Positions 14,973 through 26,506 of a stretch of DNA of 64,000 bases are shown here, one piece after another. Each line of letters starts with the position of its first letter. Within the stretch, counting starts at the first letter, position 1. The notes under the pieces are model-generated. The model searched no databases. It saw only the letters and a program-made list of their open reading frames with translations, and had not been told where the DNA came from. The translations under genes were made by a program, and so were the position numbers. This DNA is from Amycolatopsis vancoresmycina (GTDB lineage: Bacteria > Actinomycetota > Actinomycetes > Mycobacteriales > Pseudonocardiaceae). The DNA is taken from assembly GCF_000716785.1 (NCBI RefSeq), contig NZ_JNYY01000006.1, forward strand, positions 1 through 64,000, read 5' to 3'.

Positions 14973-15650
14973 TCAGAGCACCGACGACACCGGGAACCAC
15001 GTGGCCTGCGGACCGTTGCAGCGCGTCACGCGCGGGACGTCGTGCTGGAACCACCACGCCTCGGTGACCCGGCCGTCCGGCAGGCGGTACGTCGGCGGGC
15101 CGGCGACCCGCGCGAGCCCGGCGGCCCGCAGCGACCGCGCGCTCGCCACGTTCCCCACCTCCGCGCCCGCGCGCACCCGCGGCAGGCCCAGGTGGTCGTG
15201 CGCCAGCGTCAGGCCGGCCGCGAACAGCACCCGGCCGTGGCCGCGGCCGCGGTAGTCCGGAGCGAGGTAGCCGCCGGTCTCCGGGCCGCCGTCCTCGCCG
15301 GTGTGCACGCTGACCAGCCCGACGCAGCGGTTGGCCGCGACGTCGATCATCACCAGGTCGACCGACTGCGGGTCCGGCGCCGCCCAGTCCGGGCCGGTGC
15401 CGGGCACGACCCGCAGCGCGTCCGCCCGGGACGGCTCGGCGACGATCGAATCGCGCTGCCAGCCGAGCCAGCGCTGCGCGGCCGGATCGCTGCCGCAGGC
15501 GACCGCGGCGGCGTACTCCCACGCGGTCGGGGTGCGGAAGAGGAAGCGCCCGGCGCGCACCACATGGCCCTGCCGGTCGCAGGCCCGCTTGGTCATCAGG
15601 CGGCCGCGGCGGGTGAGCCGGTCGAAGATCCCCTTGGTGGCTGGCTGCAT
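14973..15650 (-). CDS. GNAT-family N-acetyltransferase
   Basis: The protein has 225 residues. The acetyl-CoA binding motif A is ETGGYLAPDYRGRGHGRVLFAAGLTLA (about 128-154), with the Q/RxxGxG/A pyrophosphate loop RGRGHG. ASARSLRAAGLARV follows as motif B. The N-terminal 60 residues are basic and unusual for the family. Single-substrate prediction is not possible. It is divergent from the PaaX gene with 52 bp between starts and may share its promoter region. Confidence 0.83.
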   Translation of the reverse strand: MQPATKGIFDRLTRRGRLMTKRACDRQGHVVRAGRFLFRTPTAWEYAAAVACGSDPAAQRWLGWQRDSIVAEPSRADALRVVPGTGPDWAAPDPQSVDLVMIDVAANRCVGLVSVHTGEDGGPETGGYLAPDYRGRGHGRVLFAAGLTLAHDHLGLPRVRAGAEVGNVASARSLRAAGLARVAGPPTYRLPDGRVTEAWWFQHDVPRVTRCNGPQATWFPVSSVL

Positions 15651-15702
15651 CGCGGCGAAATCGTAGCGGAGCGATCCGGGCCGGAGTTGCTATCGTGGCC
15701 CG

Positions 15703-16545
15703 ATGACGGCCGTACCCGACGCAACCGAACTGGACGGCTCCGGCCGGGCGGCCCAGCCGCGTCAGCTCATCGTGACGGTGTACGGCCTCTATTCGCGCAC
15801 CGAAGGCGGCTGGCTCTCGGTCGCGTCGCTGATCGACCTGCTCGCCGCCGTCGGCGTCGACGAGCCCGCCGTGCGCTCGTCCATCTCCCGGCTGAAGCGG
15901 CGCGGGATCCTCGAAGCGGTCCGCCGTGACGCGACGGCGGGCTACGAGCTGTCCGACGAAGCCCGCGAGATCCTGCGGGAAGGCGACGAGCGGATCTTCC
16001 GCCGCGGGCGCGCGACTCCAGCCGACGGCTGGCTGCTCGCGGTGTTCTCGGTGCCGGAGACCGAGCGCCACAAGCGCCACCTCCTGCGCGCCCAGCTGGC
16101 CCGGATGGGCTTCGGCACCGCGGCCTCCGGCGTCTGGATCGCGCCGGCCCACCTCCACGGCGCGACCGAGGAGGCCCTGACCCGGCTCGGCCTGGCCGGG
16201 TACGCCGACCTGTTCCACGCCGACCACCTGGCGTTCGGCGACGTCGCGGCGAAGGTCCGCGAGTGGTGGGACCTCGACCGCCTGGACGAGCTGTACACGA
16301 CGTTCCTCGACGAGCACGGCCCGGCGCTGCGCCGCAAGCCGGTGACCGAGGAACAGGCGTTCGCCGACTACATCCGGGTGCTGACCGGCTGGCGGCGGAT
16401 GCCGTACCTCGATCCCGGGCTGCCGGCGGAGTTCCTGCCGCGTGACTGGTCCGGGATCCGCGCGGCGGAGCTGTTCTTCGAGCTGCACGCCCAGCTGGAG
16501 ACCCCGGCACGAGCGTACGTCGCGAAGGCCATCAAACTCACCTGA
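15703..16545 (+). CDS. PaaX-family transcriptional regulator
   Basis: This 280-residue protein has the PaaX layout. An N-terminal winged helix (LIVTVYGLYSRTEGGWLSV..LIDLLAAVGVDEPAVRSSISRLKRRGIL, about 17-68) is followed by the ligand domain with WLLAVFSVPETERHKRHLLRAQLARMGFG (about 108-136) and a C-terminal helical region ending ARAYVAKAIKLT. Characterised PaaX proteins repress aromatic degradation genes and respond to aryl-CoA thioesters. The fused aryl-CoA monooxygenase at 17051 and acyl-CoA dehydrogenase lie just downstream, so regulation of that module is a reasonable inference. Confidence 0.9.
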   Translation: MTAVPDATELDGSGRAAQPRQLIVTVYGLYSRTEGGWLSVASLIDLLAAVGVDEPAVRSSISRLKRRGILEAVRRDATAGYELSDEAREILREGDERIFRRGRATPADGWLLAVFSVPETERHKRHLLRAQLARMGFGTAASGVWIAPAHLHGATEEALTRLGLAGYADLFHADHLAFGDVAAKVREWWDLDRLDELYTTFLDEHGPALRRKPVTEEQAFADYIRVLTGWRRMPYLDPGLPAEFLPRDWSGIRAAELFFELHAQLETPARAYVAKAIKLT

Positions 16546-16561
16546 GCCCCGGCGCAAGTTG

Positions 16562-16605
16562 TCGTGAGTGGTAAGGCGAGTTCTAACCCGCCTTACCACT
16601 CACGA
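16562..16605. repeat. 44-bp dispersed palindrome, copy 2
   Basis: Same element as at 1621, with one arm changed (GGCGAGTT opposite AACCCGCC), leaving a single A-C mismatch. It lies between the convergent PaaX and Rid genes, 16 bp after the PaaX stop. On the minus strand the Rid reading frame runs into it and stops at TAG in its centre. Confidence 0.88.
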
Positions 16606-16984
16606 CCGCGAAGCCTTGGACCTCGACCAGGGCTTCCTCGTCCCATAGTCGGGAGACGCCGATGCCGGCCATCGCCGGGTACTCCGTGCCCGCGAGCCGC
16701 TTCCAGACCCGGCCGATCTCGCGGGCGTTGGCGCGGTAGTCGGCCATGTCGACGATGTAGATCGTCACGCTGCAGAGGTCCTCCGGGGTGCCGCCGGCCG
16801 CGCGCAGGGCCGCCAGGAGGTTGCCGAGCGCGCGTTCGAACTGCTCCACGACGCCGTCGCCGACGATCCGGTTCGACGCGTCCAGCGCCGTCTGCCCGGC
16901 GAGGAAGACGACCCGGCCCTCCGCCACCACCGCGTGCGAGAACCCGGACGGCTTGCCCAGCTCCGGCGGGTTGATGCGTTCCAT
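16583..16984 (-). CDS. RidA/YjgF-family protein without the RidA catalytic arginine
   Basis: The 133-residue protein has the Rid fold: GFSHAVVAEGRVVFLAGQTALD (about 14-35), GGTPEDLCSVTIYIVDM and YPAMAGIGVSRL. In E. coli RidA the segment YPARSCVEV carries Arg105, needed for imine deamination; here the Arg is Met. This places the protein in one of the Rid subfamilies rather than archetypal RidA. The last residues VVSGKAG are encoded by the 44-bp palindrome, so the native C-terminus may have been replaced. The ATG at 16984 is preferred; GTG at 16993 is possible. It is divergent from the aryl-CoA monooxygenase gene with 66 bp between starts. Confidence 0.85.
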   Translation of the reverse strand: MERINPPELGKPSGFSHAVVAEGRVVFLAGQTALDASNRIVGDGVVEQFERALGNLLAALRAAGGTPEDLCSVTIYIVDMADYRANAREIGRVWKRLAGTEYPAMAGIGVSRLWDEEALVEVQGFAVVSGKAG

Positions 16985-17050
16985 GCCGGACACCGTACGC
17001 CATCTTTCGCGTCATTGACGGTCGTACCGCTGACGACATACCCTGGACAT

Positions 17051-19393
17051 GTGCGAATCGCGGTCATCGGTGGCGGCCCGGCGGGTCTGTACTTCGCCGC
17101 GCTCGCGAAGCAGCTCGGTCCCGGCCACGAAATCACCGTCTGGGAGCGCAACGCGCCGGACGACACCTTCGGCTTCGGCGTGGTGTTCTCCGACGAGACG
17201 CTCGGCGGCATCGAGCACGCCGACGCGGCGGTGCACGAGGCGATGAAGGCCGAATTCGCCCGGTGGGACGACATCGACGTGCACTACCGCGGCACGGTCA
17301 CCACCTCGGGCGGCCACGGCTTCGCCGCGATGAGCCGCAAGCGCCTGCTCGGCATCCTCCAGAGCCGCTGCGGCGAGCTCGGCGTCGGCCTGCACTTCCG
17401 GGAGGAAGCACCGGCCGACCTCTCGGGGTACGACCTGGTCGTCGCCGCCGACGGCGTCAACTCGGCGATGCGCGCGCGGTACGCCGAGACGTTCCGGCCG
17501 AGCGTCGAGACGCGCCGGTGCCGGTACATCTGGCTGGGCACGGACCTGGTGTTCGACGCCTTCAAGTTCTACGTCCTCGAAACGCCGGCCGGGATCATGC
17601 AGATCCACGGCTACCCGTACGGCCGCGACGGCAGCACGTTCATCCTCGAGGTCCAGGAGGACGTCTGGCAGCGGACGTTCGGCCCGATCGCGGCGGCATC
17701 GCTGAAACCCGGCGAGAGCGACGAGAAGTCGATCGCGCTGATCCGCGAGCTGTGCGCCGACGTCCTCGACGGCCACCAAGTGATGGCGAACAACTCGAAG
17801 TGGGTCTCGTTCGGCACGGTCCGCTGCGAAACGTGGGTGCACGAGAACGTCGTCCTCCTCGGCGATGCCGCGCACACCGCGCACTTCTCGATCGGCTCCG
17901 GGACGAAGCTCGCGATGGAGGACGCGCTCGCGCTGGCCGCGTGCCTGCACGAGAACGACGGCGTGACGGAGGCGCTGAAAGCCTACGAGCTGGAACGGCG
18001 GCCGGTCGTCACGTCGACGCAGCGCGCCGCGCAGGCCAGCCTGGAGTGGTTCGAGAACATCGCGCAGTACGCCCACCAGGAGCCGCCGCAGTTCGCGTTC
18101 AACATCCTGACGCGCAGCCGCCGCGTCACCTACGACAACCTCCGCCTGCGCGACCCCGAGTTCGCGGCCGAGCTCGACCACTGGTTCGCCCGTTCGCTCG
18201 GGACCACTTCGCGGCCGCCGATGTTCCAGCCGTTCTCCCTCGGCGAGCTGGAGCTGCCCAACCGGATCGTCGTGTCGCCGATGGACATGTATTCCGCTGT
18301 GGACGGTGTGCCGGGCGACTTCCACCTGGTACACCTGGGAAGCAAGGCCCTGGGCGGCGCCGGGCTGGTGATGACGGAGATGGTCTGCGTCTCCCCCGAG
18401 GGCCGGATCACGCCGGGCTGCGGCGGCCTGTACACAGCGGAGCAGGAAGCCGCCTGGAAGCGGGTCGTCGACTTCGTGCACACGCAGACACCCGCGCGCA
18501 TCGGTGTCCAGCTGGGACACTCCGGGCGCAAGGGCTCGACGAAACTCATGTGGGACGGCATCGACGAGCCGCTGCCTTCGGGCAACTGGGAGCTCTGCGC
18601 CCCCTCGCCGCTGCCGTACTCCTCGCGGAACCAGGTCCCGCGCGAACTGTCCACATCGGAGCTTTCGGAGATCCGTTCGCAGTTCGTGGCGTGCGCCGAA
18701 GCCGCCGCCCGGGCCGGGTTCGACGTCCTCGAGCTGCACTGCGCGCACGGCTACCTGCTGTCGTCGTTCCTCTCGCCGCTGACGAACCAGCGCACCGACG
18801 CTTACGGCGGCTCGCTGGAAAACCGGCTGCGCTTCCCGCTCGAAGTCTTCGACGCGGTCCGCGCGGTGTGGCCCGCAGGCCGGCCGATGACCGTCCGGAT
18901 CTCGGCGACCGACTGGTGCGAGGGCGGCATCGACGCCGACGACGCCGTGGAGATCGCGCGGGCGTTCGCCGCCCACGGCGCCGCGGGTATCGACGTCTCG
19001 ACCGGCCAGGTCGTCAGCGAGGAACGCCCGCAGTACGGCCGCAGCTACCAGACCCCGTACGCCGACCGGATCCGCAACGAGATCGGCGAGGAGTACGGGA
19101 TCGCGGTGATCGCGGTCGGCGCGATTTCGTCCTACGACGACGTCAATTCGCTGATCCTGGCCGGGCGCGCGGACCTCTGCGCGCTGGGTCGCACGCACCT
19201 CTACGATCCACAGTGGACGCTGCACGCGGCGGCCGAGCAGGGGTACCCGATGCCGTGGCCGAAGCCGTTCGCCGCGGGCAGCCGCAAGCCGCAGACGGGC
19301 CGCTCCGACGGGCCGGAGCCGCGTCTCGACCTCGTCCGGTCCGGTCCCGCCGGTACTGCCCATGCCCGCTGGCGACCGGGAGCTTCGTCATGA
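17051..19393 (+). CDS. Fused FAD monooxygenase / OYE-type reductase acting on an aryl-CoA
   Basis: A 780-residue two-domain protein. Residues 1-380 form a group A flavin monooxygenase, with the N-terminal VIGGGPAGLYFAALAKQLG and VVLLGDAAHTAHFSIGSGTKLAMEDA near residue 275. Residues 400-750 form an old-yellow-enzyme barrel, with VQLGHSGRKGS, LHCAHGYLLSSFLSPLTNQR and RTDAYGGSLENRLRFP. This fusion is known from 2-aminobenzoyl-CoA monooxygenase/reductase and proteins annotated salicylyl-CoA 5-hydroxylase. The GTG at 17051 directly starts the FAD motif. The stop overlaps the acyl-CoA dehydrogenase ATG. Nearby PaaX and Rid genes support a role in aromatic-CoA breakdown; which aryl-CoA is used is not determined. 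Confidence 0.88.
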   Translation: MRIAVIGGGPAGLYFAALAKQLGPGHEITVWERNAPDDTFGFGVVFSDETLGGIEHADAAVHEAMKAEFARWDDIDVHYRGTVTTSGGHGFAAMSRKRLLGILQSRCGELGVGLHFREEAPADLSGYDLVVAADGVNSAMRARYAETFRPSVETRRCRYIWLGTDLVFDAFKFYVLETPAGIMQIHGYPYGRDGSTFILEVQEDVWQRTFGPIAAASLKPGESDEKSIALIRELCADVLDGHQVMANNSKWVSFGTVRCETWVHENVVLLGDAAHTAHFSIGSGTKLAMEDALALAACLHENDGVTEALKAYELERRPVVTSTQRAAQASLEWFENIAQYAHQEPPQFAFNILTRSRRVTYDNLRLRDPEFAAELDHWFARSLGTTSRPPMFQPFSLGELELPNRIVVSPMDMYSAVDGVPGDFHLVHLGSKALGGAGLVMTEMVCVSPEGRITPGCGGLYTAEQEAAWKRVVDFVHTQTPARIGVQLGHSGRKGSTKLMWDGIDEPLPSGNWELCAPSPLPYSSRNQVPRELSTSELSEIRSQFVACAEAAARAGFDVLELHCAHGYLLSSFLSPLTNQRTDAYGGSLENRLRFPLEVFDAVRAVWPAGRPMTVRISATDWCEGGIDADDAVEIARAFAAHGAAGIDVSTGQVVSEERPQYGRSYQTPYADRIRNEIGEEYGIAVIAVGAISSYDDVNSLILAGRADLCALGRTHLYDPQWTLHAAAEQGYPMPWPKPFAAGSRKPQTGRSDGPEPRLDLVRSGPAGTAHARWRPGASS

Positions 19394-20544
19394 CCTTCGC
19401 GCTGAATCCTGCACAGCAGGCGTTCGCTCTTGAGGTGCGGCAGCTGGCAGCCGAGCAGCTGCTTCCGCTCGCGGAGTCCGGTGTGGAGGGTTCGGTCAAC
19501 CGCCCGCTGCTCAAGGCGATGGGCGCACTCGGCCTGCTCGCTCGGCTCTTCCCCGGCGTCGCGTCGGGCACGCCGTCGAGGCAGGCGGCCGCGACGGACC
19601 TGTGCATCCTGCGCGAGAACCTCGCCATGGTCAGCACCGAAGCCGAGACTGCGCTGGCGTTGCAGGGCCTGGGAAGTTACCCGGTGCTGCAGTCCGGGCA
19701 GGACGATCAGGTGGCTCGCTGGCTGCCGGCGGTGGCGGCGGGCGACGCGGTGGCGGCGTTCGCGCTGACGGAACCGGACGCGGGCTCGGACGCGGCAGCC
19801 CTGTCGCTGGCGGCGGAGCCCGACGGCGACGGCTGGCGGCTCACCGGGACGAAGATGTGGATTTCCAACGCCCCGGAAGCGGACTTCTACACGGTGTTCG
19901 CCCGCACCACCCCGGGCGCGGGCTCCCGCGGGGTCAGCGCGTTCGTCGTCCCGGCCGACCGCCCCGGCCTCGGCGGCGAGCACCTCGACCTGGTCAGCCC
20001 GCACCCGATCGGCACGGTGACGTTCGACGGCGTCTCCGTGCTGCGTGAAGAACTGCTCGGCGAGGAGAACCGCGGTTTCGCCGTGGCCATGCGGACCCTC
20101 GACCTGTTCCGCCCGAGCGTGGGCGCGTTCGCGGTCGGCATGGCCCAGGCGGCACTGGACGCCACTGTGGACCACGCCGGCGAGCGCGAGGCGTTCGGCG
20201 GGCCCTTGATCAAGCAGCAGGCGGTGGCCCACACGCTGGCCGAGATGGCCACGCGCACGGAAGCGGCCCGCCTCCTGGTCTACGCGGCGGCGGGAGCGTA
20301 CGACGCGGGCGAGCAGAACCTCGGCGGCCGCGCGGCAATGGCGAAACTGTTCGCGACGGAGGCGGCCCAGTTCGTCGTGGATTCGGCGGTCCAGCTGCAC
20401 GGCGCCCGCGCGTTGCGCCGCGGGCACCTGTTGGAGCACCTGTACCGCGAGGTCCGCGCCCCGCGGATTTACGAGGGCGCATCGGAGATCCAGCGGACGA
20501 TCATTGCGCGCTGGCTGGCTTCCGCTCGAGCCACCACTGACTGA
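19390..20544 (+). CDS. Acyl-CoA dehydrogenase
   Basis: The 384-residue protein shows the flavin-binding motif AFALTEPDAGSDAA (about 124-137), the WISNAPEADFYTVFAR strand and a C-terminal IYEGASEIQRTIIARWL (about 358-374), which holds the catalytic-base region in many members. It is coupled to the preceding monooxygenase gene by an ATGA overlap, so it probably acts on a ring-reduced aryl-CoA or a later intermediate. Its last 44 bp are overlapped on the opposite strand by a decayed membrane-protein gene. Confidence 0.9.
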   Translation: MTFALNPAQQAFALEVRQLAAEQLLPLAESGVEGSVNRPLLKAMGALGLLARLFPGVASGTPSRQAAATDLCILRENLAMVSTEAETALALQGLGSYPVLQSGQDDQVARWLPAVAAGDAVAAFALTEPDAGSDAAALSLAAEPDGDGWRLTGTKMWISNAPEADFYTVFARTTPGAGSRGVSAFVVPADRPGLGGEHLDLVSPHPIGTVTFDGVSVLREELLGEENRGFAVAMRTLDLFRPSVGAFAVGMAQAALDATVDHAGEREAFGGPLIKQQAVAHTLAEMATRTEAARLLVYAAAGAYDAGEQNLGGRAAMAKLFATEAAQFVVDSAVQLHGARALRRGHLLEHLYREVRAPRIYEGASEIQRTIIARWLASARATTD

Positions 20545-20935
20545 GCAGCAGCAGGCTCAGCACGCTCAGCACGCCGGACACCGCGGCCGCGGTGAGGATC
20601 ATCGTGGTCTTGTCCCCGCCCCGCGGCAGGACCAGCAGGAACCCGACCGGTGACAGAGCGCGGGTCATCAGGGTGTTCATGCACATGGCGAAGCTGCGGA
20701 CCATCCACTTGCGATGGTCGCCGTACCGCCGCCGCCGGATCGCCCGCCACCCGGCGATCGTGAAGCCGAGCCAAAGCAGGGCGGCAACGACGTCGATCGC
20801 GCCGGCGAAAACGTAGACCCGCCCGATGCGCCGGTGCGCAACGGGGTGCGTCCGGCGCAGCCAGGGCCAGATCTGCAGGATGACACCGACGATGGCGACC
20901 GTGCCGAAGGCGATGTGGGCGACGAGGAACCACGG
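20501..20935 (-). pseudogene. DUF2306-like membrane protein remnant, 5' truncated
   Basis: Reading the minus strand, an open frame directly follows TAG at 20936-20938. It encodes PWFLVAHIAFGTVAIVGV, HPVAHRRIGRVYVFAG and GDHRKWMVRSFAMCMNTLM, then two further hydrophobic segments. These match the DUF2306 membrane family (HRxxGrvYv and HrxWMxRs motifs). No ATG, GTG or TTG is available before the conserved core, and the first Met lies in the middle at KWMVRS. The N-terminal part is missing. The 3' end overlaps the acyl-CoA dehydrogenase by 44 bp. A functional short form is possible but unlikely. Confidence 0.6.
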
Positions 20936-21007
20936 CTACCCCCAGGGTCGGCTGCCCACCGACGCTAGGGACGCCCGCCGGCGGCGGCCATGGGGCAGGC
21001 CGCCGCC

Positions 21008-21035
21008 CCGGCGGTAGGGAACGCCCTACCGCCGG
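21008..21035. terminator. Hairpin terminator of the GH1/ABC operon
   Basis: A perfect 12-bp stem CCGGCGGTAGGG with tetraloop AACG lies 6 bp beyond the beta-glucosidase stop. It closes the minus-strand operon. There is no U-run, as is usual in high-GC actinobacteria. Confidence 0.8.
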
Positions 21036-21041
21036 AAAGGG

Positions 21042-22445
21042 TCAGCTGCCCCGGACCCGGCGGACCGTGTCCCGGTAGAAGTACCCGCTCTGCTTGATCG
21101 TCCGCTCCTGCGTCTCGTAATCCACCCGGATCAGGCCGAACCGCTTCGCGTACCCGTAAGCCCACTCGAAGTTGTCCAAAAGGGACCAGGCGAAGTAGCC
21201 GCGCACGTCCGCCCCCGCCTGACGAGCCGCCGCCACTGCCGCGATGTGCGAGGCCAGGTAAGCCGTACGCCCGTCGTCGCGGACGAAGCCGGACGAGTCC
21301 GGGTCGTCGTCGAAGGCCGAGCCGTTCTCCGTGATGTACATCGGCAAGCCCGGGTAGTCCTGGCCCAGCCGGGTCAGCAGCTCGGTGAACTTGCCCGGGA
21401 GGATCTCCCAGCCCATCGCCGTCGTCGGCTCGCCGAACGGGATCACCCGGGACGCCGGTGCGCCGTCGGCGTCCACTGTGGACCCCGACTCGTCCACGCC
21501 CGAGAACTGCTGGCCGAAGTAGTAGTTCACGCCCAGGAAGTCCAGCGGGGTGGAGATCACGTCGAGGTCGCCGTCCTGGACCGGGAGGCGGACTCCCCGC
21601 GCGGCCAGGTCGTCCACCACGTCCGCCGGGTAGCGGCCGTGGACCAGCGGGTCCAGGTAGATCCGGACGCCCAGGCCGTCCGCCTGACGCGCCGCGCGGA
21701 CGTCCTCCGGCGAGTCCGTTGCCGGGTCGGCCGTGCACATGTTCAGCGTGATGCCGAACTGCGTGTCGGCCGGGGCCGCCTCGCGCATGCGCTGCACCGC
21801 CAGCCCGTGGCCCAGCAGCAGGTGGTGCACCGCGTGCAACCCCGCCGCGTAGTCACGGCGGCCCGGGGCCATCACGCCGTGGACGTACCCGTGCATCGCC
21901 GAGCACCACGGCTCGTTCAACGTCGTCCAGTGCCGCACCCGGTCGGAAAGCCGGTCGAAAACCAGCATCGCGTAGTCCGCGAACCGGTACGCCGTGTCGC
22001 GGGCCGGCCAGCCGCCCGCGTCCTCGAGCTCCTGCGGGAGGTCCCAGTGGTACAGCGTCAGCCACGGCGTGATGCCGCGGCTCAGCGTCTCGTCGACGAG
22101 CCGGTCGTAGAACCCGATGCCTGCCTCGTTGACGCCGCCGCGGCCGCGCGGCTGGACCCGGGGCCACGCCACCGAAAACCGGTAGGTGTCCGCCCCGAGT
22201 TCGGTGACGAGCCCGATGTCGGACGGCATCCGGTGGTAGTGGTCGCACGCCACGTCACCGTTGTCGTTGTTGTCGATCGCCCACGGCACCTGGCAGAAGG
22301 TGTCCCAGATGGACGGTGTGCGCCCGTCTTCCGCGACCGCGCCTTCGATCTGGTACGCGGCGGTCGCCACGCCCCAGCGGAAGTCCGGCGGCAGGGTGTC
22401 GATCAGCGCCTGCTGCTCGGCGGTCGCGGCGGTGGTCTCGGTCAA
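21042..22445 (-). CDS. GH1 family beta-glucosidase
   Basis: The 467-residue cytoplasmic enzyme has all GH1 landmarks: DFRWGVATAAYQIEGA at the N-terminus, acid/base Glu in HWTTLNEPW (about residue 168), nucleophile Glu in MYITENGSAF (about residue 365) and the C-terminal YFAWSLLDNFEWAYGY. No signal peptide is present, so it should cleave imported beta-glucosides. It is the last gene of the operon headed by the solute-binding protein at 28177, 28 bp after the ATPase gene and just before a terminator. This layout supports an oligosaccharide rather than a peptide importer. Confidence 0.95.
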   Translation of the reverse strand: MTETTAATAEQQALIDTLPPDFRWGVATAAYQIEGAVAEDGRTPSIWDTFCQVPWAIDNNDNGDVACDHYHRMPSDIGLVTELGADTYRFSVAWPRVQPRGRGGVNEAGIGFYDRLVDETLSRGITPWLTLYHWDLPQELEDAGGWPARDTAYRFADYAMLVFDRLSDRVRHWTTLNEPWCSAMHGYVHGVMAPGRRDYAAGLHAVHHLLLGHGLAVQRMREAAPADTQFGITLNMCTADPATDSPEDVRAARQADGLGVRIYLDPLVHGRYPADVVDDLAARGVRLPVQDGDLDVISTPLDFLGVNYYFGQQFSGVDESGSTVDADGAPASRVIPFGEPTTAMGWEILPGKFTELLTRLGQDYPGLPMYITENGSAFDDDPDSSGFVRDDGRTAYLASHIAAVAAARQAGADVRGYFAWSLLDNFEWAYGYAKRFGLIRVDYETQERTIKQSGYFYRDTVRRVRGS

Positions 22446-22473
22446 GGCGGCTCTCCTCCAGGGGTATCGGCGT

Positions 22474-23459
<986 letters not shown>

Positions 23460-23463
<4 letters not shown>

Positions 23464-24443
23464 GGCCGTTCCTCCCGCCCGAGCACGGGCGTGAAGCCCA
23501 CCCGCATGCGATGCGTCTTCCCGTCGGCGCCCTTGACGCGCGCCTTGCCGCTGCCGCGCAGCCGCGGGCTGACGAACTCGTCGATGCCGAAGTTGAGCAG
23601 GGACAGCGCCGTGCCGAGGATGGCGATCGCCAGCCCGGCCGGCACGAACCACCACCACGCGCCCTGGGCGAGCGCCTGCTGGCTCTGCGCCCAGAACAGG
23701 ATCGTGCCCCAGTTCCAGTTGGACAGTCCGGAGACGCCGACGAACGCGAGCGTGATCTCGGACATCACGGCGAAGATCACCGTGCCGACGAAGCTGGACG
23801 CGATCACCGCGGTCAGGTTCGGCAGGATTTCGAAGAAGATGATCCGCCACGTCGATTCGCCGGTCGCCCGGGCCGCTTCGACGTATTCCCGGCCTCTCAG
23901 CGACAACGTCTGCGCCCGGAGGACCCGCGCGCCCCACGCCCACGACGTGAAGCCGATGATCACCGCCACCAGGATGTCGCCGCCGGTGGGCACCGCGCTG
24001 CCGATGATGATGATCAGCGGCAGCGCCGGGATCACCAGGAACACATTGGACAGTGCGGACAGACCCTCGCCCGGGGTGCCGCCGAGGTACCCGGACGTCA
24101 CGCCGACGATCACCGCGAGGATCGTCGCCACGATCCCGGCGGCCAGCCCGACCAGCATCACGCTGCGGGTGCCGACCACGACCTGGCTGAAGATGTCCTG
24201 GCCGAGGTGGGTGGTGCCGAACCAGTGCCGCGCCGACGGCGCCTCCAGCAGATCGCTGCTGCGCGCCGACGGGTCGTACGGCGCGATCCAGTCGCCGATG
24301 ATCGCGATCACCAGGAAGAAGCCGATGACGGCGACCCCGGTGACGGTCTTGCCGCCGGTGAGGAACCGGAAACGGCGCCGGCGCGCGACCGCTTCGAGCG
24401 GGAGGGCCTGGGCGGCCTTGACGTCCGCCGCGGGGACAGCCAT
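23460..24443 (-). CDS. ABC importer permease (DppC/OppC-like)
   Basis: The 327-residue membrane protein has the OppC N-terminal domain (FFLVIAIIGDWIAPYDPSA, about 41-59). HWFGTTHLGQDIFSQVVVGTR follows as the family signature. The permease EAA loop is EYVEAARATGESTWRIIFFEILPN (about 193-216). About six helices are visible. It starts one base after the stop of the partner permease and overlaps the downstream ATPase ATG. Confidence 0.92.
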
Positions 24444-24444
24444 G

Positions 24445-26504
<2,060 letters not shown>

Positions 26505-26506
26505 CG

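Noticed and set aside
16583..16984. Archetypal RidA imine deaminase
   Set aside because: The Arg105-equivalent position is Met, so only membership of the wider Rid family can be claimed.
16934..17050. 39-residue N-terminal extension of the aryl-CoA monooxygenase
   Set aside because: The upstream in-frame start lies within the Rid gene region and the FAD motif begins at the GTG at 17051, as in family members.
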